This document shows, in pieces, positions 1 to 7,804 of a stretch of 64,000 nt of DNA. Source of the stretch: Gammaproteobacteria bacterium (GTDB lineage: Bacteria > Pseudomonadota > Gammaproteobacteria > JADZEE01); the NCBI GenBank assembly GCA_020850735.1, contig JADZEE010000045.1:1-64000 (forward strand). Reading direction: 5' to 3'. The notes below the pieces were generated by a model. That model did not search any database. It had not been told where the DNA came from and saw only the letters and a list, made by a program, of their open reading frames with translations. Numbering within the stretch: position 1 is the stretch's first letter; every line of letters starts with the position of its first letter. A program made the translations under genes and the position numbers.

Positions 1-248
1 TGGCCACGCAGATCCGGGGTGTGCACGGCAATGGCGTGGTCGCGGCTGAGCGCGGTCGCGAGGTGCGGGTAGGTCGCGCCACTGTGAGCGCCGCCGCCAT
101 GGAGGAATACCAGGCTCGCAATCGGCGTGGGCGGCCGGTAACTGCGGATGGCGAGTGCGGTGCCGTCACCCGGATCGAGATAGCTGGGGCCAGGTACCGG
201 GATCCGGGGCGCGCTGCGAACGGCGTCGAGGGAGAACGGGGCCTGCAT
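1..248 (-). CDS. Alpha/beta hydrolase, N-terminal part (truncated by window edge)
   Basis: An open frame on the minus strand runs off the left edge. Its translation has the opening of a serine alpha/beta hydrolase: a proline-rich lead, a short strand, then LVFLHGGGAHSGATYPHLA (oxyanion-hole HGGG-type turn) and, after a helix, a HTPDLRG strand like that of monoglyceride-lipase or S33-type enzymes. The nucleophile elbow and the rest of the triad lie outside the window. The start is uncertain: ATG at 248 begins MQAPFSLDAV, and an in-frame ATG at 332 would add 28 residues. Neither has a clear ribosome binding site. The divergent gene at 469 suggests the promoter lies between 330 and 468. Substrate unknown. 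Confidence 0.65.
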   Translation of the reverse strand, partial: MQAPFSLDAVRSAPRIPVPGPSYLDPGDGTALAIRSYRPPTPIASLVFLHGGGAHSGATYPHLATALSRDHAIAVHTPDLRG

Positions 249-468
249 GCGGCGAGGATAGGCGCCGCGGCGCGGCAGGCCAACTGCCACAGCTGGACCG
301 GCGACGTCGCCGTCGCATCGACTGAGGGCCATGGGATCGCGCACGCCGCAATCCCGGCGACGGCAACCCGTCACCGCACGCGGCGCTGACGAGCGGCGGA
401 TCGGGAAATCGCCGGCCGCCGATCGCCCACTGTCATCGCGCCCGGCGACGTGACAAACTGATACGCAG

Positions 469-1200
469 ATGATCGAGTCCCTGCTCCTGACTGCGGCACG
501 CGTCGTCACCTTCGAGCGCCAGCAGGTGCTGACGAATGCGAGCGGCTTTTTCTTCGAACGCGACGGCCGCTTGTTTCTCGTGACGAGCCGGCACGTGATG
601 ATCGACGAATCGAGCAAACACTTCCCGGACCGCATCGAGATCGAACTGCACATCGACCCGGACAACGTCGCCGAATCCACCGGGTTCTCGATTCCGCTGT
701 ATCGCGACGGCAAGAGCATCTGGCGCCAGGGCCTGGACACCGCCGGAGAGATAGACGTGGCGGTGATCGAGATCGAACGCGCGGCTTTGCCCGAAGCGAC
801 GGTATATCGCGCTTTCACGCCCGATCACCTGCCGGGCCCGCAGGATCAGATCGAGGTCGGGACCTCGCTGCTGGTGGTGGGTTTTCCGCTCGGTTTTCAC
901 GACACGCTGCACCATATGCCGGTCGTGCGGCACGCGGTGGTCGCGTCTTCGTTCGGTCTGCGCTTTCAGGGCGAGGGCTACTTCCTCACCGATGCGCGCA
1001 CGCACCGGGGCACCAGTGGTGCGCCCGTCGTGATGCGGGTCGGCGGGGGACGACAACCGCAGCGCGGTCTGCCGTGGATGCTGCTCGGCGTCCACTCGGC
1101 ACGGCTCGACGTCGGTACGCGTGACCTGAAAATGGACGAGGCGCTCGGCCTGAACTGCGCCTGGTATGCCGACATCCTGCTGACGCTCACCGCAAACTGA
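469..1200 (+). CDS. Trypsin-like serine peptidase domain protein
   Basis: This 243-residue protein has the three catalytic elements of the chymotrypsin/trypsin fold in the right order. His is in LVTSRHVM near residue 44, Asp in EIDVAVIEI near residue 98, and the nucleophile Ser in RGTSGAPVV near residue 182. There is no signal peptide or membrane segment and no PDZ domain, so it looks like a cytoplasmic stand-alone protease-fold protein, shorter than DegP-type proteases. Such stand-alone proteins are usually annotated as trypsin-like peptidase domain proteins without known substrate. It stands alone: the left neighbour is divergent and the right neighbour converges, with 11 bp between stops. 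Whether it is proteolytically active is inference from the intact triad. Confidence 0.8.
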   Translation: MIESLLLTAARVVTFERQQVLTNASGFFFERDGRLFLVTSRHVMIDESSKHFPDRIEIELHIDPDNVAESTGFSIPLYRDGKSIWRQGLDTAGEIDVAVIEIERAALPEATVYRAFTPDHLPGPQDQIEVGTSLLVVGFPLGFHDTLHHMPVVRHAVVASSFGLRFQGEGYFLTDARTHRGTSGAPVVMRVGGGRQPQRGLPWMLLGVHSARLDVGTRDLKMDEALGLNCAWYADILLTLTAN

Positions 1201-1211
1201 ACGCGGCAAAG

Positions 1212-1439
1212 TCAATCGCCGGCGTGACCACCGGCGGCACAGCGCGCGCAGATGCAGGCGCGGCCGCGGGCGCTGGCCGGCACCCGGGCGATGAGCTCTG
1301 CGGGAAAGCGCTCGGTGACACACCAGCACGGCTTACCCGCTGCCGAACCGCATGGCACGGTACGGGCGCATTCGTTCGGCGCGCCGCACAGCGGGCAACG
1401 CGCGGGATCGACGTCGATGTCCGTCCGCTTCATGGTCAT
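1212..1439 (-). CDS. Cysteine-rich CWC family protein
   Basis: A 75-residue protein beginning MTMKRTDIDVDP carries the pattern CPLCGAPNEC, then C, then CWC, and near the C-terminus CICARC. This is the layout of the cysteine-rich CWC family, small presumed metal-binding proteins of unknown function common in proteobacteria. The start was set at 1439 because its ATG overlaps the TGA of the upstream marC-like gene as ATGA (1436-1439), a typical translationally coupled junction. An alternative ATG two codons in (1433) is possible. A longer reading back to 1529 adds only an arginine-rich shadow of marC. Co-transcription with the MarC gene is likely; a functional link is not known. Confidence 0.75.
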   Translation of the reverse strand: MTMKRTDIDVDPARCPLCGAPNECARTVPCGSAAGKPCWCVTERFPAELIARVPASARGRACICARCAAGGHAGD

Positions 1440-2104
1440 TGCGGCAATGCCGGCGCCGACTGTACGACCGCACCGGTCAAGCCGCTCGCCGCGATACCGT
1501 CGAAGACGAACTGCACGGCGAGCGCGCACAGCAGGACACCGAATACGCGCGCGATGACGTGCATGCCGGTGACGCCGAGGAGCTGATTCAGATAGCTGGC
1601 GGCAAGCAGGCAGGCAAGCTGGACGAGGAGTACGAGCACGAGCATGCCGATCACGACGGCCTCCGCGAGCACATCACCTTCGGCATCGGCAATGAGCAGT
1701 ATGGACGCCCCGATTGCACCGGGGCCGGCGATGAGCGGTGTCGCCAGGGGGAATACCGACAGATCGTGCCGGCGCTTGGCCTCCCGCGATTCGGCCGCGG
1801 TCGTGGAGGTACCGCCCGAGTCGCGGGCGAACACCATGTCGATACCGATGAGCAGCAGCAGTATGCCGCCCGCCGTGCGCAGGGCCGGCAGGGTGATGCC
1901 CAGAAGCCGCAGCAGCGGCTCACCGGCCAAGGCGAACACAATCAAGATCGCACCGGCGAGGGCGGTGCCGCGCACGGCCATGGCCCGGCGCTGTGCCGGG
2001 CTCGCACCGGCGGCGAGCGCGGCGTACATCACCGCGACGTCGATCGGACCGATGGTCGCGAAGAAGGCGGCGAAAGCGACGGCGGCGGTGGTGAGCACCC
2101 GCAC
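1436..2104 (-). CDS. MarC family integral membrane protein
   Basis: This 222-residue protein is almost entirely hydrophobic, with about six membrane-spanning stretches. It has the family hallmarks ATIGPIDVA near the N-terminus, GGILLLLIGIDM in the middle and FPLATPLIAGPGAI in the second half. MarC/YchE/YhgN proteins are inner-membrane proteins of unclear transport function; the historical link to multiple antibiotic resistance is not supported for the family. The start is GTG at 2104, reading VRVLTTAAVAF; no strong ribosome binding site is visible, so the start is moderately sure. The stop overlaps the start of the CWC protein gene by 4 bp. The 230 bp upstream hold no convincing gene. Confidence 0.85.
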   Translation of the reverse strand: MRVLTTAAVAFAAFFATIGPIDVAVMYAALAAGASPAQRRAMAVRGTALAGAILIVFALAGEPLLRLLGITLPALRTAGGILLLLIGIDMVFARDSGGTSTTAAESREAKRRHDLSVFPLATPLIAGPGAIGASILLIADAEGDVLAEAVVIGMLVLVLLVQLACLLAASYLNQLLGVTGMHVIARVFGVLLCALAVQFVFDGIAASGLTGAVVQSAPALPQ

Positions 2105-2333
2105 AGGGTACTACGGTGCGTACGGCTCGTGCCGGCGCGGATCCCACCGGCCGAACGCCTCGCGGGCGATGTCGGCCCGCGCGCACGCGCCCTGGCGCCG
2201 GACAGTCGGAGGGCTCCCCGTGCCACCTACCTGGCGCGCGCAAGCCGGTCCGGGCTGACGACGCCGCGGCCCGGCGTGCCCGCGACGACGAACACCGGAA
2301 TCCCGAATCGCGGGGCGGCCCGGACCGCCGGTG

Positions 2334-3074
2334 TCAGGCGAAAATTTCCTTGAAGAAGGACTGCATTTCCTGCCATGAACGCTGGTCCACGCCCGCGTCG
2401 TGGGCGAGCGGCAGGCCGTATTCCCTGCCCTTGGCGGTCGCCTCGGGATTGGTGAAACCGTGCAGCGCACCGGCGTAGCTGACGAAGCGGTAGTCGGCAC
2501 CGGCCTCGTGCATTTCCTGCTTGAAGGCCTTGACCTGGTCCTCGCCGACGAGCTTGTCCTCGGCGCCGTGACACACCAGGATGCGCGCCTTGATACCGCC
2601 CTTGTCGGGTTTGTGCAGCGAGCTCAGGTTACCGTGGAAGCTGACCACACCGGCCAGATGCATGCCGCAGCGGCCCATGTGCAGAACGACGGCACCGCCG
2701 AAGCAGTAACCGATGGCGGCGGTTTTCTGCGGATCCGCAGCCGGATGACCGTGCAGGAAATCCGCGCCGGCCTCGAAGTGCGCTTCCAGCATCGCGGGCG
2801 CGGCGAGCACCTTGTTCATCTCGGCGCCGGCTTGCGCGGGCGTGGCGGCCAGCTTGCCGTTACCGTACATGTCCACCGCGAGCGCCACGTAACCGAGCTC
2901 GGCCAGCATGCGCGCGCGGCCCCGAATGTAGTCGTTCAGCCCCCACCATTCGTGCACGACGATTACGCCCGGGCGCTTGCCCGCACGCGCTTCGTCGTAC
3001 GCCAGGTAACTCCTGAGTAAGGTGCCGCCGGCCTCGTACTCGACCGTTTCGGCGCGGATTTCCGGTTTGGCCAT
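2334..3074 (-). CDS. Dienelactone hydrolase family protein
   Basis: A 246-residue single-domain alpha/beta hydrolase of the dienelactone hydrolase (carboxymethylenebutenolidase) family. Visible hallmarks are GVIVVHEWWGLN near residue 38, the nucleophile elbow GYCFGG with Cys as nucleophile near residue 122, an acid residue in CHGAEDKLV, and the catalytic His in GALHGF near residue 205. Length matches the family (about 240). Dienelactone hydrolases act in chlorocatechol breakdown, but most genomic copies are of unknown substrate, and nothing nearby points to chloroaromatics. A purine-rich GAGAGGGACAG-like site precedes the ATG at 3074. It appears monocistronic: about 100 bp separate it from the response regulator gene end. 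Confidence 0.88.
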   Translation of the reverse strand: MAKPEIRAETVEYEAGGTLLRSYLAYDEARAGKRPGVIVVHEWWGLNDYIRGRARMLAELGYVALAVDMYGNGKLAATPAQAGAEMNKVLAAPAMLEAHFEAGADFLHGHPAADPQKTAAIGYCFGGAVVLHMGRCGMHLAGVVSFHGNLSSLHKPDKGGIKARILVCHGAEDKLVGEDQVKAFKQEMHEAGADYRFVSYAGALHGFTNPEATAKGREYGLPLAHDAGVDQRSWQEMQSFFKEIFA

Positions 3075-3177
3075 GCTCTGTCCCTCTCGTGCTGCAGGCG
3101 GCGCGCGGCGGCATCGGGACGCGCGCCGGATGGTTCGATTCTAACGCATTCACCGCGCGGGTCGCTCGCGACCGCTT

Positions 3178-3876
3178 TCAGTCCTGCTCGACCAGCTTGT
3201 AGCCGACACCGTGGACGGTGAGCAGACAGCGCGGCCGGCCGGCGTCCGCCTCGATTTTCTTGCGCAGGCGCACGACGAAGTTGTCCACCGTTCGCGTAAC
3301 GACGTCGTCGGGGTGCCCCCAAACGCCCGCGAGCAACGTGTCGCGCGACAGTACCTCGCCCCGGTGGGCAACGAAATAACGCAGGAGGTCCATCTCCTTC
3401 GCGCTCACCTCGAGCTCTCGACCGTCACGCGACAACCGGTGGCGGGCGAAATCCGCCTCGGCGACGCCGACGCGAACCGTGCCCGCCGGCACCGCGGCCA
3501 CACGTTCGCGGCGCAAATGCGCGCGAATACGCGCGAGCAGCTCGCGCAGGCTGAATGGTTTGACGATGTAATCGTCGGCGCCGGTCTCCAGACCCAGTAC
3601 ACGGTCGAGCTCCTCACCGCGGGCGGTGAGCATCAGGATCGGGCGTGCGAAGCCCTGCGCGCGCAGCACCCGGCACAAATCGAAGCCGCTGCCGTCGGGC
3701 AGCATGACGTCGATCAGGACGAGATCGGGATGCCGGCGGACAGCGGCTTCGCGCCCTTCGCGCACTGTGCCGGCGGCTATCACCTGGTAGCCCTCGATTT
3801 CGAAATTGTCGGCGAGCCCGCTGCGCATGGCCGGGTCGTCCTCGACGACGAGAATGGTCGCCTTGTGGCTCATCAT
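3178..3876 (-). CDS. OmpR/PhoB-family response regulator
   Basis: A 232-residue response regulator with a receiver domain (residues about 6-118) and a C-terminal winged-helix DNA-binding domain (about 130-228). Receiver landmarks are the acidic pair in VVEDD, the phospho-acceptor Asp in LVLIDVMLPDGSG (about residue 55), Thr in LMLTARG and Lys in YIVKPF. The effector domain shows the OmpR signature ending TVDNFVVRLRKKIEAD and GVGYKLV. It is the partner of the sensor kinase encoded immediately upstream: the kinase stop and this start overlap as ATGA (3873-3876). Two ATG codons in tandem open the gene. Target genes are not identifiable; the small exported protein gene upstream is a candidate. 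Confidence 0.92.
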   Translation of the reverse strand: MMSHKATILVVEDDPAMRSGLADNFEIEGYQVIAAGTVREGREAAVRRHPDLVLIDVMLPDGSGFDLCRVLRAQGFARPILMLTARGEELDRVLGLETGADDYIVKPFSLRELLARIRAHLRRERVAAVPAGTVRVGVAEADFARHRLSRDGRELEVSAKEMDLLRYFVAHRGEVLSRDTLLAGVWGHPDDVVTRTVDNFVVRLRKKIEADAGRPRCLLTVHGVGYKLVEQD

Positions 3877-5483
3877 CGCCCCTCGCTGACGGGAAACGAA
3901 ACCACTGCACGCACCCCCGCGTGGTTCTCGGGCGAGTCCAGCACCAGATGGGCTCCATGAGCCACGGCGATCTGCTCCACCAGCGCGAGACCGAGGCCGC
4001 TGCCGTGCGCGTCGGATGCCATCGTGCCACGCTCGAACGCCCGCCGCAGGCGCGCATGCTCGTCCGCGGCGATGCCGGGACCGTGATCAATCACCCCGAG
4101 CTCGACCCAGTCACCGTCATTGTGGAGATGGACTTCTATCACGCCGCCCGCCGCCGCGTACTTGGTCGCATTGTCGACGAGGTTGATCAAAATCTGCGTC
4201 ACGCCGTTCGGATCGTGTGCAACCGATGGCAGTACATCGTCGATGTGATCGTCTATGCGCACTCCGTGCTCTTCGAACTGACCACGGTAACGTTCCAGCA
4301 CGTTGCTCACGGTCGCGCGCATGTCGGTGGCGGTGAGCTGGTACGCTTTGGCGCCGGCTCGCAACCGGGCGAAGCTCAGCACGTCGCCGATCATCTGCGA
4401 AAGACGTTCGGCCTCGCGCAACATCACGCGATGGTACTCGTGCTGCTTTTCCGGGTCGATCTGGCGGCGCAGGTACAAGGTCTCGGCGTACATGCGGATG
4501 AGCGCGAGCGGCGTCTTCAGCTCGTGCGACACGCTGGCGACAAACCGGTTGCGCAGCTCCACGAGCGCGTATTCGCGCCGCACCTCCCACCACACGGCAA
4601 AGGCCGTGGTCGCAATGGCGAGCAGGGCGCCGCCGCCAACGGAAACGACGGTCCAGTCCGAATCGTCGAGCCCGGACGATGCCGCAGCGGCGGGCGCCAG
4701 CGTCACGTTCCAGCCGGGCAACAGGTGACCGACTGGCGCCGACAGCTCTTCGGCGCGGACGCTGTCATCGGGACTTTCGAGGCGAAGGGCGACACCCAGC
4801 AACGCTTCGCGGACCGCGAGCACCGGTCGCAGGTAGGTGGCCTCGAGCGCAGCCAGATCGAACTGCATGAGGGCCCACCCGCTCGCACCGCTTTGAGCTT
4901 GATCCCCTGCGTCCCCGGCGTCGCGCATCGCCTCGTAGACGAACAGTTTGGGCTGGCCACCAACCTGTTCGACGAAGCTCTGCAACGCGAGCGGGTGCGC
5001 GGAGATCTGTCTCGGTTGCTCTTCCCGCAGGCGTTCGCTGACCCAGTCGACGAGGCGGCGGTCCTGCTCCGCAGCGGCATGAGGGAAGCTGCGCACGAGG
5101 TGCAGATCGGCATCGAACAGCAGCACGCGCGTAACCGTGGGAAACGACGTGCGCAGCAGGGTCAGGCGCGGCTCACTCACTTCGCCGATGGGCAGATTCT
5201 CGATGAGCAGAAACGGCGACTGCACCGCGGCCTGCAGGGCCTGCTCGATGCGGTTGGCGGCGAGCTCCAGAGCGTGCTCGCGCGCAGCAGCCGTCGTGCG
5301 CGCGATTTCAGCGCGCTGGCCGCGCAGCGCATAGACGGTGAGCGCCGAGATGGCGAGCACGTTGAAGAGCAGGGCCGCAAGCAGTACCAGCGCAAGCCGT
5401 AATCCGACGGTCGCGCGCCGCGACACGAGCGTGAGGGGCGCTTGCGCCGTGTCCGTCACCGGTGTCCCAGGCATGGCTTCCAT
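3873..5483 (-). CDS. Membrane-bound sensor histidine kinase
   Basis: A 536-residue two-transmembrane sensor kinase. The first membrane segment is at about residues 27-52. A periplasmic sensor region of roughly 220 residues follows, then a second membrane segment near 275-295 (GGALLAIATTAFAVWW). The cytoplasmic part has a HisKA domain with the phospho-acceptor His in ASVSHELKTPLALI (about 320), then a HATPase_c domain with N-box LINLVDNATKYA, G1 box VIDHGPGI and G2 box GSGLGLALV. There is no recognisable HAMP domain between membrane and HisKA, which is slightly unusual for EnvZ-type kinases. It forms a coupled pair with the response regulator. The signal it senses is unknown. Confidence 0.92.
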   Translation of the reverse strand: MEAMPGTPVTDTAQAPLTLVSRRATVGLRLALVLLAALLFNVLAISALTVYALRGQRAEIARTTAAAREHALELAANRIEQALQAAVQSPFLLIENLPIGEVSEPRLTLLRTSFPTVTRVLLFDADLHLVRSFPHAAAEQDRRLVDWVSERLREEQPRQISAHPLALQSFVEQVGGQPKLFVYEAMRDAGDAGDQAQSGASGWALMQFDLAALEATYLRPVLAVREALLGVALRLESPDDSVRAEELSAPVGHLLPGWNVTLAPAAAASSGLDDSDWTVVSVGGGALLAIATTAFAVWWEVRREYALVELRNRFVASVSHELKTPLALIRMYAETLYLRRQIDPEKQHEYHRVMLREAERLSQMIGDVLSFARLRAGAKAYQLTATDMRATVSNVLERYRGQFEEHGVRIDDHIDDVLPSVAHDPNGVTQILINLVDNATKYAAAGGVIEVHLHNDGDWVELGVIDHGPGIAADEHARLRRAFERGTMASDAHGSGLGLALVEQIAVAHGAHLVLDSPENHAGVRAVVSFPVSEGR

Positions 5484-5501
5484 GTTACGTCAGCTCAGAC
5501 G

Positions 5502-5527
5502 CGAAAGGGGCCTCGCGGCCCCTTTCG
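5502..5527 (-). terminator. Strong hairpin between kinase gene and small exported protein gene
   Basis: An 11-bp perfect stem (CGAAAGGGGCC at 5502-5512 with its complement at 5517-5527) closes a TCGC tetraloop. It lies 28 bp past the stop of the 52-residue exported protein and just upstream of the kinase start. The only T run is inside the 3' arm, so it is a terminator-like or attenuating hairpin rather than a perfect intrinsic terminator. Confidence 0.55.
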
Positions 5528-5554
5528 TTGCTTGGACTCCCGTCGCAGGCGGGA

Positions 5555-5713
5555 TTACTTCTTCGTCGCCGTCACGCACTCGTGCTTGGTGGCGTCCCAC
5601 TCCTTACCTTTCGGGCAGGTCGGGGCCTTGTCGGCGGCAAACGCGCCGAGGCTGGCGAGCACCAAAGCCGTAGCGGTTGCCGAGGCGAGGGTTTTCACGG
5701 TCGGAATGTTCAT
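5555..5713 (-). CDS. Small exported protein with two cysteines (52 aa)
   Basis: A 52-residue protein on the minus strand: an N-terminal signal peptide ending GAFAA, then a mature peptide of about 26 residues with CPKGKEWDATKHECV. Small periplasmic proteins with a CPKGxxWD...C core are common in proteobacteria and of unknown function; the two cysteines probably form a disulfide. The start at 5713 was chosen because the purine-rich AAAGAGG lies 7 nt upstream of it. The ATG six bases earlier (5719) would overlap that site. It lies upstream of the two-component genes in the same direction but is separated by a hairpin, so it may be a separately transcribed target or signal component of that system (inference). 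Confidence 0.7.
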   Translation of the reverse strand: MNIPTVKTLASATATALVLASLGAFAADKAPTCPKGKEWDATKHECVTATKK

Positions 5714-5719
5714 GGTCAT

Positions 5720-6168
5720 ACCTCTTTCATGCTTCGTTAGGTTTGTACTTCAGTTCCAGCCGCCGATGTATCTGCGGCACGGTGCAAAAGATAGGCGGTT
5801 ACGCCCGTGGTGATAATCACGGCGGCGTAGCGGGTCGTAAAAGCTTGTCATTGGTACGCCGGGCTCCACGAACGGGAACGCGATGACTGTGAACGGACCG
5901 GGTCGATCCTCCGGACCCTCCCTGCCGTCGAGGTCCGCGATGCTGAAGTCGGGACGGCGGATGACAGCCGCAGCGTGTCGCGGGCGAGTAACCGGGGCGA
6001 ATTCGCGCATCCATTCCCTGGCCCGTCGTGACCCGCCCGCGGCAATCCGGCACGGCTGTCCTGTGATCGGGTACGCCATGGCGACGTCGATGCTTCTTTG
6101 ACGTGCTACGCCGCCGGATCGCGTTGCCTGTGGGTCGGCGGGACCGCGCCGGTGTTTCTTGGACGGCG
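5720..6168. other. Intergenic stretch without a convincing gene
   Basis: About 450 bp between the sirtuin gene and the small exported protein gene, downstream of the first and upstream of the second. A minus-strand frame opening at ATG 6079 and ending near 5750 (about 109 residues) has a weak AAAGAAG upstream. Its codon use is less GC-biased at third positions than the neighbours, and it shows no recognisable motif or domain. I see no RNA gene, repeat or terminator here. The promoter of the 52-residue protein should lie around 5725-5800. Confidence 0.4.
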
Positions 6169-6951
6169 TCACGGCCGCGGCAGCCCGAGCGCGTCGGTGA
6201 TCGCGGCGAGTGCGACGACTGCTCCTGCCGGCAGACGGTGTGTGACACTGGCGGACAGCACGGTCCGATCGGGATTGATCTCGATCGCCGGCACGCCGCG
6301 GCGTACCGCATCGAGCACCGGCCCGCTGATGTAGGGGAAACCCGCCGTGGTACCGACCGCGAACAAGGCGTCGAAGCCGCGTGCGTGCTCGACATCCTGC
6401 GCGGCGATCGCGGCGGCCGGCAGCATCTCGCCGAACAGGACCACGTCCGGGCGCACGATCCCCGCGCACGCGGGGCAGCGCGGCGGCAGCTCGAGACCGG
6501 CGTAGTCGGTGACTATTACACGCCGGTCGCAGCCGGTGCAGTACAGCCGGTGCAGGTCGCCATGCAGCTCGATGACGCGGGTGCTGCCCGCGGCGCGATG
6601 AAACCCGTCGACGTTCTGGGTGATGACGACAACGTCGAAGTGCGCTTCGAGCGCCGCGATCATCGCGTGCGCGGCGTTGAACGTGGCGCCGCGACAGGCG
6701 CGCTCGATGCGGGCGATGTACTTCCAGGTGAGCGCGGGGTCACGGGCGAACATGGCTCCCGAGAGCAGATCCTCGATGGGTAGTCCCTCGTCGGTTGCCA
6801 CGTCGTTGTACAGGCCACCGACGCCGCGATAGGTGGGTAGCCCGGATTCGGCCGACAGGCCGGCACCGGTGATGAAACACAGGCGGCGGGCACCGGCGAG
6901 AGCGCGCGCGATCCGCCGTGCCATGGGCTCCGGATCGAAGGAGGACGTCAT
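6169..6951 (-). CDS. Sir2-family NAD-dependent protein deacylase
   Basis: A 260-residue sirtuin that removes acyl groups from lysine using NAD+. Hallmarks are the NAD-binding FITGAGLSAESGLPTYRG near the N-terminus, TQNVDGFH, the catalytic His in ELHGDL, a zinc ribbon with paired cysteines (CTGC and CPAC, 21 residues apart) and DVVLFGE followed by AVGTTA. The start at 6951 (MTSSFDPEPM) was preferred over an upstream ATG at 7029, which adds a low-complexity arginine-rich tail. A start at 6924 is also possible. The Tyr-x-x-Arg acyl pocket typical of desuccinylases (CobB/SIRT5) is not evident, so deacetylase activity is more likely. It appears to be a single gene. Confidence 0.9.
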   Translation of the reverse strand: MTSSFDPEPMARRIARALAGARRLCFITGAGLSAESGLPTYRGVGGLYNDVATDEGLPIEDLLSGAMFARDPALTWKYIARIERACRGATFNAAHAMIAALEAHFDVVVITQNVDGFHRAAGSTRVIELHGDLHRLYCTGCDRRVIVTDYAGLELPPRCPACAGIVRPDVVLFGEMLPAAAIAAQDVEHARGFDALFAVGTTAGFPYISGPVLDAVRRGVPAIEINPDRTVLSASVTHRLPAGAVVALAAITDALGLPRP

Positions 6952-7074
6952 CAGGGACGGGGATACCGGTTCGGGTGCGGTAGTACGAATCCTGCGATCG
7001 CGCGGCCGAGCGCCCGTTCCGGCATGCACGGCGGCCGCAGGCGCGCGGCCGCGGACACAGGCCCCGGCCTCGCG

Positions 7075-7767
7075 TCAGGGTTGCAGGCGGACCACCTGCC
7101 AGGGACCACCGCGATAGCCGCTTTCATCGCGGCTCAGCCGGCGGGTCCACAGGCCGCGATCGTGAGCGCGCCCGGCAGATCCGACCCACAGTTCCATCGC
7201 CTCGATGTAGATACGGTAGCCACCCCAGTGCGGGGGGCGTGGTACCGGACTGCCCGCTCGCGCGTCGAATCGATCCTCGGCGGCGCGCAGCTTTTCCATC
7301 AGCGCCACACGCGAATCGATAGGCATGCTCTGATCGCTGGCCCAGGCGGAGATCTGCCCGGCCCGCGGGCGCTGCGCAAAATAGGCGTCCGACTCGGCAT
7401 CGGGCGAGGGCAGCACCGGCCCCTCGATGCGTACCTGTCGTGCCAGCGTATCCCAGTGAAACACCACGGCGGCGTAGGTGCCGGCCCGTAACGCATCACC
7501 CTTGCGGCTGGCACGGTTGGTGTAAAAGACGATGTAGCCGGGGTCGGCCGCGAAACCACGGCACAACACCATGCGCGCAGACGCCCGTCCGTCGGGATCC
7601 ACGGTGGCGACACAAATGGATTGCGGATTCGGCTGCGCCGGGCCGCGCTCGGCTTCCTCGATCCAGCGTTCGAACGTCGGCAACGGCGACTCGGGCAGCG
7701 GATCGGTGAGACTCGGATCCTGCGGGCAGTCCTCGAACAGCATCGTGTTGATACGATCGAAACTCAT
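7075..7767 (-). CDS. pdxH: Pyridoxamine 5'-phosphate oxidase
   Basis: A 230-residue FMN-dependent oxidase that converts pyridoxine or pyridoxamine 5'-phosphate to pyridoxal 5'-phosphate, the last salvage step for vitamin B6. Visible family features are ASARMVLCRGF (FMN-binding strand), FYTNRASRKGDALR, VFHWDTLARQVRIEGPV, the substrate-loop segment RPPHWGGYRI, the FMN-phosphate-binding ELWVG and the C-terminal RLQP ending. Length fits the family (about 215-230). It is a homodimer in the cytoplasm. The gene lies 37 bp downstream of the sulfurtransferase gene in the same direction and may share its transcript. Confidence 0.95.
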   Translation of the reverse strand: MSFDRINTMLFEDCPQDPSLTDPLPESPLPTFERWIEEAERGPAQPNPQSICVATVDPDGRASARMVLCRGFAADPGYIVFYTNRASRKGDALRAGTYAAVVFHWDTLARQVRIEGPVLPSPDAESDAYFAQRPRAGQISAWASDQSMPIDSRVALMEKLRAAEDRFDARAGSPVPRPPHWGGYRIYIEAMELWVGSAGRAHDRGLWTRRLSRDESGYRGGPWQVVRLQP

Positions 7768-7804
7768 GGGCGTGTTCTTTCAGATTGGAAGGCAGTGGTG
7801 CGTC

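Noticed and set aside
3921-5402. Plus-strand open frame (493 residues) opposite the histidine kinase
   Set aside because: Antisense shadow; the minus-strand kinase has all family motifs.
5750-6079. Small minus-strand ORF of about 109 residues beginning MAYPITGQPC
   Set aside because: Weak ribosome binding site, weaker codon bias than the neighbours, no motif. Left as intergenic.
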